Shown here: positions 23,913 to 43,800 of the stretch, piece by piece
Position numbering within the stretch: the stretch's first letter is position 1
Layout of the letters: each line of letters starts with the position of its first letter
Assembly: GCF_021347895.1 (NCBI RefSeq)
Contig: NC_067123.1
Coordinates: forward strand, 5,151,828-5,215,827
Direction of reading: 5' to 3'
Source: Acanthochromis polyacanthus
Lineage: Eukaryota > Chordata > Actinopteri > Pomacentridae
Length of the DNA stretch: 64,000 nucleotides
The notes under the pieces: generated by a model
The model's database searches: none
The model's input: the letters and a program-made list of their open reading frames with translations, nothing else
What the model was told of the DNA's origin: nothing
Made by a program: the position numbers and the translations under genes

Positions 23913-26900
23913 ATGATGGACGTGGTTCTGACCCGACTCAAAGACTTCTCCTGCAGAACTCCCTCCTTCAGCGAAGCAGCCGTGCCCAGAGAGTCCAGGA
24001 CCGGAGGCTGCAGACTGGACCTGGAGAGCTCACTGGCCTGGCTGAGGAGGGAACTGGTAGGACTGGTTCTGTACTGGTTCTGTTCAGATTCAGTGAATAC
24101 AACTGACTGACTTGGATCAAACTTTAGAGTTTTGATGGCTCCATCAAATGACTTTTGTTTGGAACTTAAACTCATATTTCAAACTAAATCCAAAATTGTC
24201 TCGAGAACTTTTCCTACCAAACAAACATGCACAGTTCAGTCAAAATCAGTTGTCATGGTAACAGAGTCAAAGAAGCAACCAATAGAAACTGAGAACAGAA
24301 ACCAGACTGTACTATTTCAGTCGGTGTAGTGAAGATTCTCCAGAACCAAACTTCTACTGACAGTCTGTTCTGTGTTTGTAGAACTCAGTGTGAAACTTTG
24401 CTCCTCCTGGTTCTGGTGAACTCAGACCGGCTGGACTCCACCTGTCGGTTCTGGTCGGGTTCTGTCAGGATCTTGTCTTGACTTGTTGCTTTTTGTGACT
24501 CTGATCCTGATCTCATTAGCTGAAGGACTCCTAGTTCTGTAGAAAATAGCGACTTCACTGTTGGGTTTTGTTCTAATTCACATCTTGACTGTGTTTTCTA
24601 AAGTTTCTACACAAATAAAGTTACTCTGAAGTTAGAAAACAGTTTGTCTGAGAACTCCAGATGATGGGCGGTGTTCAGCTGGGATCCGTCTGGAGTTTCA
24701 CTTCAAACTTCCTCCTGACGTTTGAGCTTCTTATTAGCAGTTTAAAGTGACAATAAACTCCATCAGTGTCTCCATACCCAGAATACAAATTTAAACTGTT
24801 TGTTTTCTAGAAGCTTCACCTTTTCTGAGTGTTTGTTCGGTAAAAAGGAGTTGAACTTCTGTTTTAGTTTCATCATGAAGCTTCTAATATAAAGTCCAGA
24901 AGTCCAACAGGAAAACTATTAAGTGACATAGAATAAGTTCTGGTTGTTTTTCTGCTCAAACACAACTAAATTCTTAAAAACTCTGTTTCCTGAATGACTG
25001 AACGGGTCAGTAACTGTTCATTTGCACTAGTATGTTACTAAGTTGTGTTTTTTCTTTCTTTTCTTTTCTTTTATTCTTCTTACTTGTTCTACATTTGTAT
25101 TTTATTCATCTATCCCTATTTGTTTGTTTAAGTTACTTACTTATTTCTTGTTTTTACTCAATTTCTTACGTCATTGTTGCCCTTCTTGCTCTGTGTCTTT
25201 TTAATTGACCCCTGGGAACAAATAAAGTTTTCTGAATCTGAAACTTGATATTTAAAGGAACATTTAACATTTTATTTGAGCTGAAACTCTTTTTTACAGA
25301 GTTAACAAACATTCCTAGTTTCTGTCTCTGAGCTTCAGCTTCTCGTTTTTCTGTCAGTCATCCATTAAATCCTCCGGTTGAGCTCCAGCCTGCTGGAATG
25401 AACAGAAATGCAGATGAGTGGTTTTGTCCAGAACATTCCTCAGAACAAACTGGACTCTGGAATCTGAACGTCTTATTGTCCAAACCCTGTAATTAGGAAC
25501 AGAGAAAGAACAGCAGCAGCAGGATTTACATCTGAAAGAGTCTGAAATAAAAACAGCTTCACACTGAGAGCAAAACCAGAGAAACAACACTGAGCTTCTG
25601 GTTCAGGATCAGATTCTGGTTCTGGATCAGGTTTTACTTCTGGTTCTGGTTCTGGTTCTGGAGGTTCAGATGCTGCACAACCAGAACTACCAGAAACAAG
25701 AACAGTTTGTTCCCTCAGATGAACAATTAAATCAGAAAAACCTGCTGAGATTTCATCCACTGTTCTGCTGTCATTTATGTAAACTCACAATAACTCATTA
25801 ACTTCATAACTGTAGTTATTCCTAATAAGTTTATTTATTCTTAATATCCATATTTATTCTTAATAACTGTAGTCATTCCTCATAACTGTATTTATTCTTA
25901 ATAAGTTTAACTATTTTAATGACTGTATTCATCCTTAAAAAGAATATTTATTCTCAGTAATTGTTTATAAGAATATTTATTCTTGATAGTTGGATTTATT
26001 CTTTTGTGTTTTTATTCCTATAGCCGTATTCATTCCTATTAGCTGTATTTGTTTCTAAGAATATTCATTCGTGATAACTGTATTTATTTCAAAGAATACT
26101 GATTCGTAATAACTGTATTTATTTTTAAGAATATTTATTCCTAATGACTATATTTATTCCTAATAACTGTATTTATTATTAATGTTTTATTCTTAATACG
26201 AGTATTAATTCTTAATATGTTCACTTATTCCTAACAACTGTTTTTATTTCTAAGAATATTTATTCCTAATGATTATATTTATTCCTAACAACTGTATTTA
26301 TTCTTAATAACTGAATTTATTCCTCATAACTGGATTTATTCTTAAGCATGGAATTTATTGCTAATAACTGGATTTATTCTTAAGATTGGAATTTATTGCT
26401 AATAACTGGATTTATTCTTAACACGAGTATTTATTATTAATAATTGTGTTTATTCTTCATAATAAATGTATATATTCTTAAAAAGTTTATTTATTCCTAA
26501 TAACTGTATTTCATTTTAAGTATTTTTTTCTTAATACCAATATTTATTCTAAATATGTTTATCTATTCTTAATAACTGTATTTATTCTAAATAAAATAAT
26601 TTATTCTTAATAATTGCATTTATTCTAAATAACTCTATTTATTTTTAATAACTGTTTTTGTTCCTAATATTTATTAATTCTTTATTTTACTCAGTAAGAT
26701 CAGCTGAGAACTATTTCTCATTTGCAAAGATGACCTGGCAAGAGGCCCAGCGTCTTGCAGGAAGAAAGATACCATATATTTATTCTTGTTAAGTGCTTTT
26801 ATTCCTAATAACTGTATTTATTCTTAATAACTGTATTTATTCTTATGAAGTGTTTTTATTCCTAATAACTGGATTTATTCCTAATAACTGGATTTATTTT

Positions 26901-27165
26901 TATGAAGCGTTTTTATTCCTAGTAAGTGTGTTTATTTGTGCAGGTGGAGCTCCGTTCTCTGGACCAGGTTCTGATCCGGCAGCTGATGGAGCTGAACTCT
27001 GGGATCCAGGAGCTGAAGATGGAGCTTTCAGAGGAGGATGAGGAGGATGAGGAGGGAAGCTGCTGGGACTCTGAGGACAGCGTCTGCTCTGGGTCCAGAC
27101 AGGTGAGCTACACCTGCCACCTCCAGGCCAACAGGAAGTTCTGCAGGAGGAGCTCGGTGCCATGA
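23913..27165 (+). CDS. Small leucine-rich coiled-coil protein, LURAP1/FAM89/AARD-like
   Basis: Exon 1 is 23913-24056 (48 codons; donor CTG|gtagga). Exon 2 starts at 26944 after tttgtgcag. Joined, they read LAWLRRELVELRSLDQVLIR at the junction, an amphipathic leucine-rich helix followed by QLMELNSGIQELK, then an acidic stretch (EEDEEDEE) and GSCWDSEDSVCSG. The LRxxD...QL..LN.GI pattern is shared by LURAP1, LURAP1L, FAM89 and FAM167, and the splice point in the helix is the same as in the nearby aard gene. If exon 2 is read to its stop at 27165 the protein is 121 aa. A strong donor (CAG|gtgagc, 27103) means a further exon is possible, so the 3' end is uncertain. LURAP1-type proteins are adaptors, but no function is claimed here. 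Confidence 0.72.
24057..26943 (+). other. Intron of the LURAP1-like gene, with LINE tail and AT minisatellite
   Basis: About 25020-25245 ends attgacccctgggaac then aaataaagttttctgaatc, the typical 3' tail of a fish L2-type LINE. About 25600-25670 is a short ggttctg repeat; the Pro-Glu-rich minus-strand frame across it is not a gene. From about 25800 to 26935 runs a degenerate minisatellite of about 20 bp (taataactgtatttattc and variants), broken at about 26690-26775 by unrelated sequence. The rest is unremarkable. Confidence 0.65.
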
Positions 27166-29208
27166 AGATCCACAGAGACAAGATCAGCTGTTCATTTCTT
27201 TTCCTGGTCCAGCTGGTTCTGAGACAGACGACGAAAACATCGACTGGCTGCAAGTTTGACTCATGGTGGACTTTGGCATCAAATTTGGAGACTACGATGA
27301 TTTTTTTAAACAGTTTTATGAAGTTATTGATCCTGTCGGAACCCTGAAGACCTTTTTCAATGATCAGAGATTGAATACGAGGTTTTTGTAGTTGGAAAAG
27401 TCAACACTGACATGAATGTAAAATGACATGACAGAAACGTTGCTGCTTTCTTTTATGAAAATTCCCCTTTAATGGACACACAGGACGGTTTCAGTGCTTC
27501 TATGACATGAATGATTCCTGTGATGTTTGCGGAGAACGTTTTCACAACGTTGGCTGACGTCACCTTAAAATTCAGACAACGTTTTAAAGTTTCAATTAAA
27601 GTTCCTACGAGGTTAAGAATGAGAGAGAACGTTTTAGCTGCAACAGTCAGAGAACGTTTGGAGAATGTTTTCAGGTTTGCAGATGACATTACCTGACTTT
27701 AAAAACTTTCTTAGACCAACTTTTAAGTGCTTTACTATCAAGGCCTCAGACGACAAAACGCACTTTAGAAAACGTTCCCACAATGTTGGCCAACGTCGCC
27801 TTAAAGTTCAAACAACAATCTAAAGTTCTTATTAAATGTTTAAAGAATGTTTCATGGATATTTGTCAATTTAAATAAAGTTCCTACGCGGTTAAAATGAA
27901 CTAAGAGAGAATGTTTTAGCTGCAACAAGCAGAGAACGTTTGGGGAACCCTCTCAGGGCTGCAGATGAACATCTATGATTTTAAAAAACGTTCTCAAGCT
28001 AAAGTTCATAAAATGTTTCCCAGATGTTATCCAGGCCTCAGACGACAGAATGTTCTCTAATAAAACGTTCCTGTAACATTATAAATTGACAAAGGTGGAA
28101 CATTCAGCCTGAAGCGTTCTGAGGACGTTGCTGAGGGAACATATTACAGAACGTTCTTCTAGAAAATATTCCCATGATGTTACATGACTGCAGCATTTAG
28201 AAAATGTTTTGGAGAACAGTCTGACAACGTTATCACCAAACATTTAGAGAACATCTTCAGTCATCTGACCTGTACTTTATTAGAACTTTACAGAACGTTT
28301 AGAACAATAAGTTCCAGCTGTGGAGTAAAATAAATCTGCTTTTTCCTGGAACAGAGAAAAGAAAGAAGGAAAATATTTTAACAGCTGAGTTAAAGTCTTT
28401 TTTTTCACTCAAAACACTAAATAATCTGATTGCAAACTTCAGTTTCTTTCAGTTTTTACCACTAAAATGTGACATTTTAAATTAAAACCAGTTATTTCAG
28501 ACAGAATGCTGTGACTCTGGAAGGACGTCTGTGTGTTCGTACAGGTAGCTTAGCTTAGCCTAGCTTAGCATAAAAACTAAAAACAGTTTAACTTGTTTTT
28601 ACTGATCAGATTAGATAAACAATCTTAACTTATTACTGAGCTTCAGAGGAACCTTTCTGCTGAACTGTGAACTTGTTTTTTAATGATTTTCAGTAAGTTT
28701 TTGTGTGTCAACCGTGAGTCCTGAACTAAATGTTGATCTGGAGTTGTTGTGTTTGTTTTTATTAAAGGAATAAAGTCTGATTCCAAACCGGAAACTTCAA
28801 CTGCAGCTCAGATACTTTTTATTGTGTAATTATATTGATTACTGATTGATCTTTGCAGCTCCACTGTGTCACATGACATCATCAGACAGAATATTTAACT
28901 CAGTAATTAGTTCATTTAATCCAGATTAATTGTGATCTTTGAGTGCTTTTTGTAAATTTGATTTCCTTTCTGTATTTATTAACTCTGAACTCCTCTCATG
29001 TTTAAACACAGAGATGCAGTAAAAAAGTCAGACCTGACGCTGCTTCTGTTTCATTATTTTTATTTATATTTTCATCTTTGCATTCATATCGTCTCATTTA
29101 TTAACCGATCTGAGAAAATAAATCGGTTTCTGCAGCAAAATTCGTCTTCAGTGCAAAAATATCTAAACAACCATCAGAGTCTGTTTTTAGTTGAACCGAC
29201 AGAAGATA
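27103..29208. repeat. Intergenic DNA with AACGTT-rich degenerate repeat
   Basis: Between about 27470 and 28320 the sequence is built from variants of agaacgttttagctgc, aacgttggc and gagaacgtttgg. A roughly 280-bp unit is seen twice (gttttagctgcaaca near 27633 and 27912). A related patch is in ntaq1 intron 1 (about 61440-61830). The interval 28320-29208 holds nothing recognised. AATAAA signals at about 27873 and 28334 on the plus strand could serve the LURAP1-like gene. Confidence 0.55.
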
Positions 29209-29214
29209 TTTATT
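29209..29214 (-). terminator. Poly(A) signal of aard
   Basis: TTTATT on the plus strand (AATAAA on the minus strand), about 270 nt past the aard stop codon. Confidence 0.5.
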
Positions 29215-29479
29215 TATGTACAGAAACATTCATGGTTCCAGCTGCAGTCAGTTCTTCAGAGATTTTTCCAGGTTCCTCCAGAGAAGGTTCGTCCGTCTAA
29301 AGGTTCCTCTTGCTTTTCCTCCAGAGAGTGTTCCTCCATGTGAAACTTCCTCCTGCTGGTCCCCGAGAGAAGGTTACGCCCTCCGAAGCTTCCTCCAGAG
29401 AAGGTTCCTCCTCCTTGTCCTTCAGAGAAGGTTCCTCCAAAGAAGCTTCCTCCCTCTGAAGGTTCCTCCTGCTGGTCCA

Positions 29480-30235
29480 TCACTGCTGATCTTCTCCTTC
29501 CACCTCCAGACCTCCACAACTTTCCCTCCTCAGCTTCTGGATCTCAGAGTTCAGCCCCAGGAGAGTCTGAGCGAGCTGCAGGTCCTGAGAGCGCATCTCC
29601 ATCTGGACAGGAGACGTCGAGAGTTTAATTTAATAAATTTAAATTGAGTCAAAGCAGCAAAATCCAACAATCTTAGTTAAATTACAGATAATTAGTATAA
29701 TCCCTTAAAACAGCAATTAATTTACCATAAAATGTGACCATAAAATCAAATTGTATTGTGTTGTATTGTATGTATTATTTAAAACTTTACAGATACTTGC
29801 AGATGTTTTCACAGTTTTAGTTTTTAAATATTCGTGTTCCACCATAATGTACACGTTTTCTGTCATGTTACTGTCAGATATTTACAGATTTGGATTAACA
29901 TATATATCTTTTCAGTTTTAAAGTATTATTTTTACAGTTTTGTTATAAATAATTGCTTTACAGATTTAGTTTATCAGTTTTATAGTTTTTCCAGTGCAGC
30001 ACCACCACCAGCAGCAGCAGAATCTCACCAGTTCAGACCTCAACCATGTCAAAGCTCCGTCTATTTTGGCTCTTCGCAGCTCCTCGTTGGCCTGAAGGCT
30101 CCTGACGGGTCTGAAGGAACCCTGAGGAACGTCTCTGTTCTCCGCTGAGGTTCTGAAGGCGTCCACCAGTTTGTTCTTGATGTTCTCCAGCAGCAGCGTG
30201 GACAGAGAGTCCTCAGAGTGGCTGTTTCTGTCCAT
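29480..30235 (-). CDS. aard: Alanine and arginine rich domain containing protein, AARD
   Basis: Two coding exons, 30235-30029 and 29602-29480, sum to 330 nt, 109 aa. The donor is CTG|gtgaga and the acceptor is ctgtccag. Recognisable parts are LLLENIKNKLVDAF near residue 15 (human LLEDLRRRLTRAF) and ALTWLRSELMEMRSQDLQLA with QTLLGLNSEIQKLRRE at the C-terminal end (human LARLRAELVEMHFQNHQLA and RTLLDLNMKVQQLKKE). Human AARD is 155 aa and has a longer N-terminus, so the fish protein is shorter or an upstream exon is missed. Its position between slc30a8 and rad21 matches human 8q24. The function is not established in detail; the helix suggests a coiled coil. It converges on the LURAP1-like gene, whose helix and intron position it shares. 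Confidence 0.87.
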
Positions 30236-31137
30236 GACGAAGGAGAACCTCCTGACCTGGTTTATTCTGGGTGTAAATACTGTCTGGTAAAGTTTGCTCC
30301 TGGTTGTAACTCCTGTCTAGTAAAGTTTGTTCCTGTCTGAAAAAGTTGCTCCTGGTTGTAACTCCTGTCTAGTAAAGTTTTTTTCTCTTGTCTGGTAAAG
30401 TTTGTTCCTGTAACTCTGTACTGCTGCCACTCCTTCAGCTCCTTTAGCTCCTCTGGTTCTGGTGTTCGACTCCGGTGTTACTATGGAGAATCTCCCTCCT
30501 CCCAGTCGGCCCAGTAAGAATGGAGCTCTGGACAAAGACTATTGTTGGTCGTCGGCTCTCCTCCCCCTCCATCTATTCAGCAAAGTTCAGCTGTAAACTG
30601 GAATCTCCAGTCGATCAGCAGCACAAAGGACCGACTCCAGTTTGTTCTCTGGAGTTTATGGAGGAAACTGAGCAGCTTTTATTTCTGAACACTGATTTAA
30701 AGATTCACACAAACATTCTGTTGATTGTTGACACAATGAAGTTACAAGAACTTAATATTTCTGTTTTTGAAACTCAAATTTCTACATTAGTTGATTTAAA
30801 ACTGCTGTTATCAGTTTAGATCCTGAGTCACTCAGCTGCAAGAGATTTTTAACCTTAATATAAACCTTAAGTGACACTTTTATACTTATCTCTGACATCT
30901 GCAGCCACAGCTGGTAAAACACACCAGAAGGACTCAGTTTAAAGAAAATATAAATATAAAGGTAATGGGAAACATGCTAAAAATGGTATGAATACAGCAA
31001 CGTTAAGAAAGTGTGAAAATGGCAAAAACAGCAGCAAATATTCAATCAACCAAACATTCCTCAGCCGTTCAGATTCATAAATTTTCTGTCAGATTACTGC
31101 AAGTATCTCTAAAACAATTGATTTTGATAAAATAAAT
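30236..31137. repeat. aard 5' flank with short tandem repeats
   Basis: At 30281-30415 a 52-bp unit (gctcctggttgtaactcc, then tgtctagtaaagttt) occurs about twice, with a shorter ctggtaaagttt sub-unit. It sits about 50 nt upstream of the aard start codon. The following sequence to 31137 shows no gene; the open frames on both strands have no family match. Confidence 0.55.
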
Positions 31138-31336
31138 GTCAGTACTTTCCGTGAGTGTAGTACTTTTACTATAATACTCCGTAAGTATACTATTTTTACA
31201 ACAGTACTTCAGTGAGCATAGTATTTTAACTAAAGTACTTCAGTGACAGGAGTGCATTTATTGCAGTACTTCAGTCAGTGCAGTACTTTTACTGCAGTAC
31301 TTCAATCATCATTGCAATACTTTTACTTGCAGTATG
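31138..31336. repeat. Minisatellite of about 41 bp, about five units
   Basis: Units are variants of agtacttcagtgagtg followed by tagtacttttactgc. Confidence 0.8.
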
Positions 31337-39310
<7,974 letters not shown>

Positions 39311-40746
39311 AACATCTGGAACATCTGCTCATCCTATGTTTCAGCAGCTCTGTCTTGTTTATCTCAGTCTGTTGTTAATCTATTTGCCTTTTATTTTGTG
39401 TCCTTGTGATTTTTGCACTACTTGAATGTGAAGCAGCTCCATGAACCTTTTCGCTTCTATTTATTCCATTTGATTCCAGCTGCATTTCTACACTGTACCT
39501 GTTCTTTAGAGGCTTTGTTGTCCCTGAAATCGTCAGTTACATTTGTGAAAAAATATTTAAAAACATTTATTGGTTTATTTTGATTTCATTAATGACATTC
39601 GAGTATTTCTGTATTTTTTTATTTTCAGTCATGTCTTTGTTTTTCAGATATGTTAATATCTTCTACATTATTATTTATTTTTTTTACATTTTGTTATTTG
39701 TGAATATTTAATATTTTCAAATATTTTGTAAGAATTAACTACATTTCATTAATAATTTCTCTCACTTTTACATTATTTCATTTTTCACAGTTTAATATTT
39801 ATTTTATATTTTCAGATATTTTTTAAGAATTAAGGACATTTCATCAATAATTTGACAGATTTTTTAACAATATTTATTTTGTCACATTTTATTGATACTT
39901 GTGAATATCTGAACTAGGAACATTTCATAAAGAATTTCTGACTTTTTTTTTTTACACGTTATTTGTCTCACACTGTTAATATTTGGTTCATTTATAGTTT
40001 GAACATTTTTGGACATGTTTTTTGACATTTCATTCTCATTTTTGAGATTTAATTCCACTTTATTGAATGTGTTCTTCCTTTTTTGGGACATGCACTTCAT
40101 GCAGCTTCTTGTGTCATTTAAACAGATAAACAGCATTTATTGATCTTCAGCTGTATCAGCACTTTAATGTTATCACAGATCAGAAACTAAAGAACTAGAG
40201 TTAGTGAACACAGTAAAAGTAAAAAAACTGCAGTAAAGTCTGAAAAACTCCAACAAATCATTTATTGTTGCAGCTGCTGTTAGTGAAACAGTAAAATATT
40301 GTGATTTTTGAACACAAACTGCATTTAATCTGTAGAAGAGCTTCAGGATGAAAACATGAACGTCTGCATGCTGCCTGAAATGTTCTACTGAGATGCACAA
40401 AACACCTGCTTCTGTCTTAAGTCTTCATTTTTGTAACCAGTCATTCAGATTTATTGACTGTTCAGCTTCTACAGTGTTTACGTTGGAATATCGGAGCGTT
40501 TTTAATTTAAAAACTGGTTGGAATCGAGGATCAGGTGAAGCATGTTGGAGAAAAAGTTCAGTCCACTCTTCTCTTCTTCTGTAGAAAACACTGAATGCAT
40601 CACTTTAACACCCAGATAAAAACTGAGTTCAGCTTCTAGTTAAACTAAACCTTCCGTCTGAGTTTGTAGAAAAAAAAAACTCATCTTCTCATGATATTGT
40701 CTCTGAATTATTTCTGTCTGCTGCCTGTAAATCCAGAGTTTTTCAA
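39311..40746 (+). other. rad21 3' UTR
   Basis: AT-rich sequence between the rad21 stop and its likely poly(A) signal at 40747. About 39600-39960 has loosely repeated blocks (acattatttat, atattttcaaatatttt, taagaattaa...acatttcat). No coding content on either strand. Confidence 0.5.
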
Positions 40747-40752
40747 AATAAA
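40747..40752 (+). terminator. Likely poly(A) signal of rad21
   Basis: AATAAA, 1.44 kb past the rad21 stop and only 65 bp before the utp23 stop codon coming from the other strand. No earlier plus-strand AATAAA was noticed in the 3' UTR. Confidence 0.55.
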
Positions 40753-40777
40753 AGCAGTGAAAGTGTTTCTGTGCTGA

Positions 40778-40783
40778 TTTATT
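40778..40783 (-). terminator. Likely poly(A) signal of utp23
   Basis: TTTATT on the plus strand, AATAAA on the minus strand, 34 nt past the utp23 stop codon. It is within about 30 bp of the rad21 signal, so the two 3' ends meet or overlap. Confidence 0.65.
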
Positions 40784-40816
40784 CCCTGCAGCAGTAAAAC
40801 GTGTGAAGAGTTCAGA

Positions 40817-43800
40817 TCAGGACGTTGAGTCGGCCGTCTTGTTTTCTGCCTCCGTTCTTCTTCTCTTGTGTCGGCTGCGTTTCTTCTTCTCTCCCTCCTC
40901 GCTCTCCTTCAGCGGCGCCGTCGGACCTCCTTTCTTCTTCTTCTTCTTCAGGCAGCTCAGAGGGTTGGGGTTGTTCTGCTTCCTCTTCCTCTTCCTCCCT
41001 CTTCTCTCTGCGTCTGTCCGGCTCAGTCCCTGCTGCTCCTTCAGGCTGCTGATGCTCTGCTGCTGGCTCACGCTCACCAGCGCCCCCAGCTGGACGTCCT
41101 GCACGCGTTGCAGCGACGCCGGGCTGGCTTTGTCCAGAACTATGGTGTTGAGGACGATGTAGAGCAGCGGGACGCCGGGGATCTTCTTCAGGCCGGAGGT
41201 CAGAGTGTGGTCCTGAACGGAGAACAAAAGAGTTAAGAGTGATGTTTAGCGTCACAGCGGCAAAGAGACGGTAAGAAAGGCAAGAAAACATGTCTGTAGG
41301 TTGACCCACGTGTCGTCCTATGGGTCAAATTGACCCGTTTTAAAGTCTGAAAAATAGGAAAAATATATTTTTACAGTGAAACTTCTGATCATATATAAAT
41401 AAAAATTAAGGACTTATTTTCTTCCCAAAGGTTTTACAAGTTTTCTGAAATTTGTTGAATTTTTCTGCTGAATTTTGGACTTTTTTTCAGACAAGGAAAC
41501 AATATTTTTTGGTGTAAAAGAAGAAATGTTATAAAAATGTTTAAAAACATTCATATAAAATCAACCAAAATCCTGCGAAATTTTTTGTGAATGTTCTTAA
41601 AGAAAACAGAAGTTTCACTGATACATGTAATCACTTTAGATATTTAAAGATTTTTTAAAAAAGATTATTACTGATTTTTTTTAAAATATTTACAAAGGGT
41701 TTTTTTTAAATATATAAAACTTTAAGGGAAAATTTTAAGGAATTATTGGAATTTTCCTTCTGAAGTTTCTTCAAGAAATGTGGGGAATTTTTTACTATTT
41801 TTTTTATTTTTCAGACAAGGAAACAATATTTTTCGGTGCCCATAAATAAAGACAACAGGAGGGTTAAAGAGGTCAGGTATATTCACTATATAAGGGTCAT
41901 TCCAGAACTGGAGGATATTTTACGTCCCGTCCATCAAATTTCAAATAATCCAAAATACTAAAACATGCATTTGTTGTGTAAATGTTCTTGTCCTGAGTCC
42001 AAAACTTAAAAAACTAGGAAAAAGAATGCTTGGAAATTTTTTCAAAAATACTAAACAAGTCTGGAGTCCCCCTAAAATGTCATTTTTCTCTTGTCCCACT
42101 CCTCTGATGACCAAATTGAATCTCAAATAAAACAGTTAAAATAAAATTTAAATCTCCTTTTTTTGGTTTTATTTTTTTCTTTGATGTCTCTGGTAATTGT
42201 GGGAACATTTTTTAATCAACATAATATTTTAAATAATTATTATGGAACGTGCATCGAACAACATGCACACAACCAAGATCAAAAACCTTTCTAAAATGAC
42301 TTAAGTGAAGAAAAGTCAAGCTTTCCCTAAACCAAATTTGTCCAAAATGAACCAATTCTTCTCTAAAATGACAAAAATGTTTCTAAAATGACTCCAAATT
42401 TGTCCAAAATGGCCCAAAACGGCTACATTTTTGTCACAAATAATCTAAAAAATTGTCCTAAATTACTAAACATCCTTAAATTGACTCAAAATGTGTCGAA
42501 AATTGTAAAATGTATCCAAAACCATCAGTTTGTTAAAATGACTCGTGAAAAGAAGTCCAGTTTTCCCTCAACCAAATTTATCCAAAAAGATCCAATTCTT
42601 CTCTAAAATGACAAAAACATCTCTAGAATGACTTCAAATTTGTCCAAAATGGTCCAGACTGACTTGATCTTTGTCCTAAATAATCAAAAATTACTAAATT
42701 ATGAACTAAAATTATGAACTAAAATTACGAAACTCAAAATTTGTCTAAAATTACAAAATATCTCTAAATTAAGTAAAAACGGGTCCAAAATTACTAAAAA
42801 TGTATCCAAACAATCAAAAAGTTCTCTAAAATGACTCAAGTGAAGAGATGTGATCAAGAAAAAATATATATTAAAAATGATTTTAAGTTTTCCTGAGGAA
42901 AAGCTAACATTAGCAACCCTGTGACTGCAAACAACAAATAAAACATGGAATGAAAACGGTGCCACTGAAGTGTAAGCTTTGATAGTTTATTTCCTATTAT
43001 TTATCAACAAGGAGCAGAAAACTGCAAAAGAGTAGGTTTATTTTTCAAAAATGTTCATGTCCAAATGTCCTTTAATTCTGGAATGACCCGGAAATAACAT
43101 AAATAAGAAAAACACAAGGATACCAAGAACACAAATTTCAGAATATGTACATGATTACTACTACTAACTGAATTTCCCCGGTGAGCGATCAATAAAGTTT
43201 ATCTCATCTTATAAATCCCAAACTGAATAAAAGTAAAGTTCTGTCTATTTACCTGCGTGGCGATGAAGTAATGCTGCGGGTTCGTTTCCTGTAACATGGA
43301 CAGAAAACAGTCGGAGGCAGAAACAGGATCCTTCACATGAGGACACTTTCTGACCTGGAACCTCTGGAGGATGATTTTAGCTCCGTACAGCTGCTTCCCC
43401 AGAACCTCCAGCTCCTTCAGAGCACAGCTGACAGGAAACAACAGGAAACATTACACGATGCTCCTCATTTATTCACCTGTACCTCCTTTCTGCTCTGCTT
43501 CAAGTCATCCAGATGTGCAGCATCAGGTTCTGCTTTTATACTTCCTCTTAATGCACCAAATACTTTAAACATTTCCTTCGATGAACTATACTTCATATTT
43601 GCACATTTCTTATGGTACTGTCTCCATATGTCTGAACACACTGACTGAATTAATAAACCTGCCCTCCTGGGGGTAAATAAACTAAATATGGAGGTATTAA
43701 AGTCACATTCAGTCCAGTTTGATCTGCAGTGGACCGGTTAAACCACAGCAGAATAACCACAACTCCTAATGGTTCCTTTGTTTTAGTGCAAAAATGTTCA

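Noticed and set aside
25354..25760. Minus-strand open frame with a Pro-Glu-Pro-Glu stretch and acceptor-like sequences
   Set aside because: The Pro-Glu run is a translated ggttctg repeat inside the LURAP1-like gene's intron. No donor/acceptor chain or family match could be built.
29256..29647. Open frames on both strands over the aard 3' end (Gly/Ser/Phe-rich)
   Set aside because: They come from an aggttcctcc-type repeat in the aard 3' UTR and overlap the real second exon in another frame.
40803..41236. Ser/Leu-rich plus-strand open frames
   Set aside because: Antisense of the lysine-rich utp23 last exon; poly-Lys codons read as poly-Phe/Ser/Leu on the other strand.
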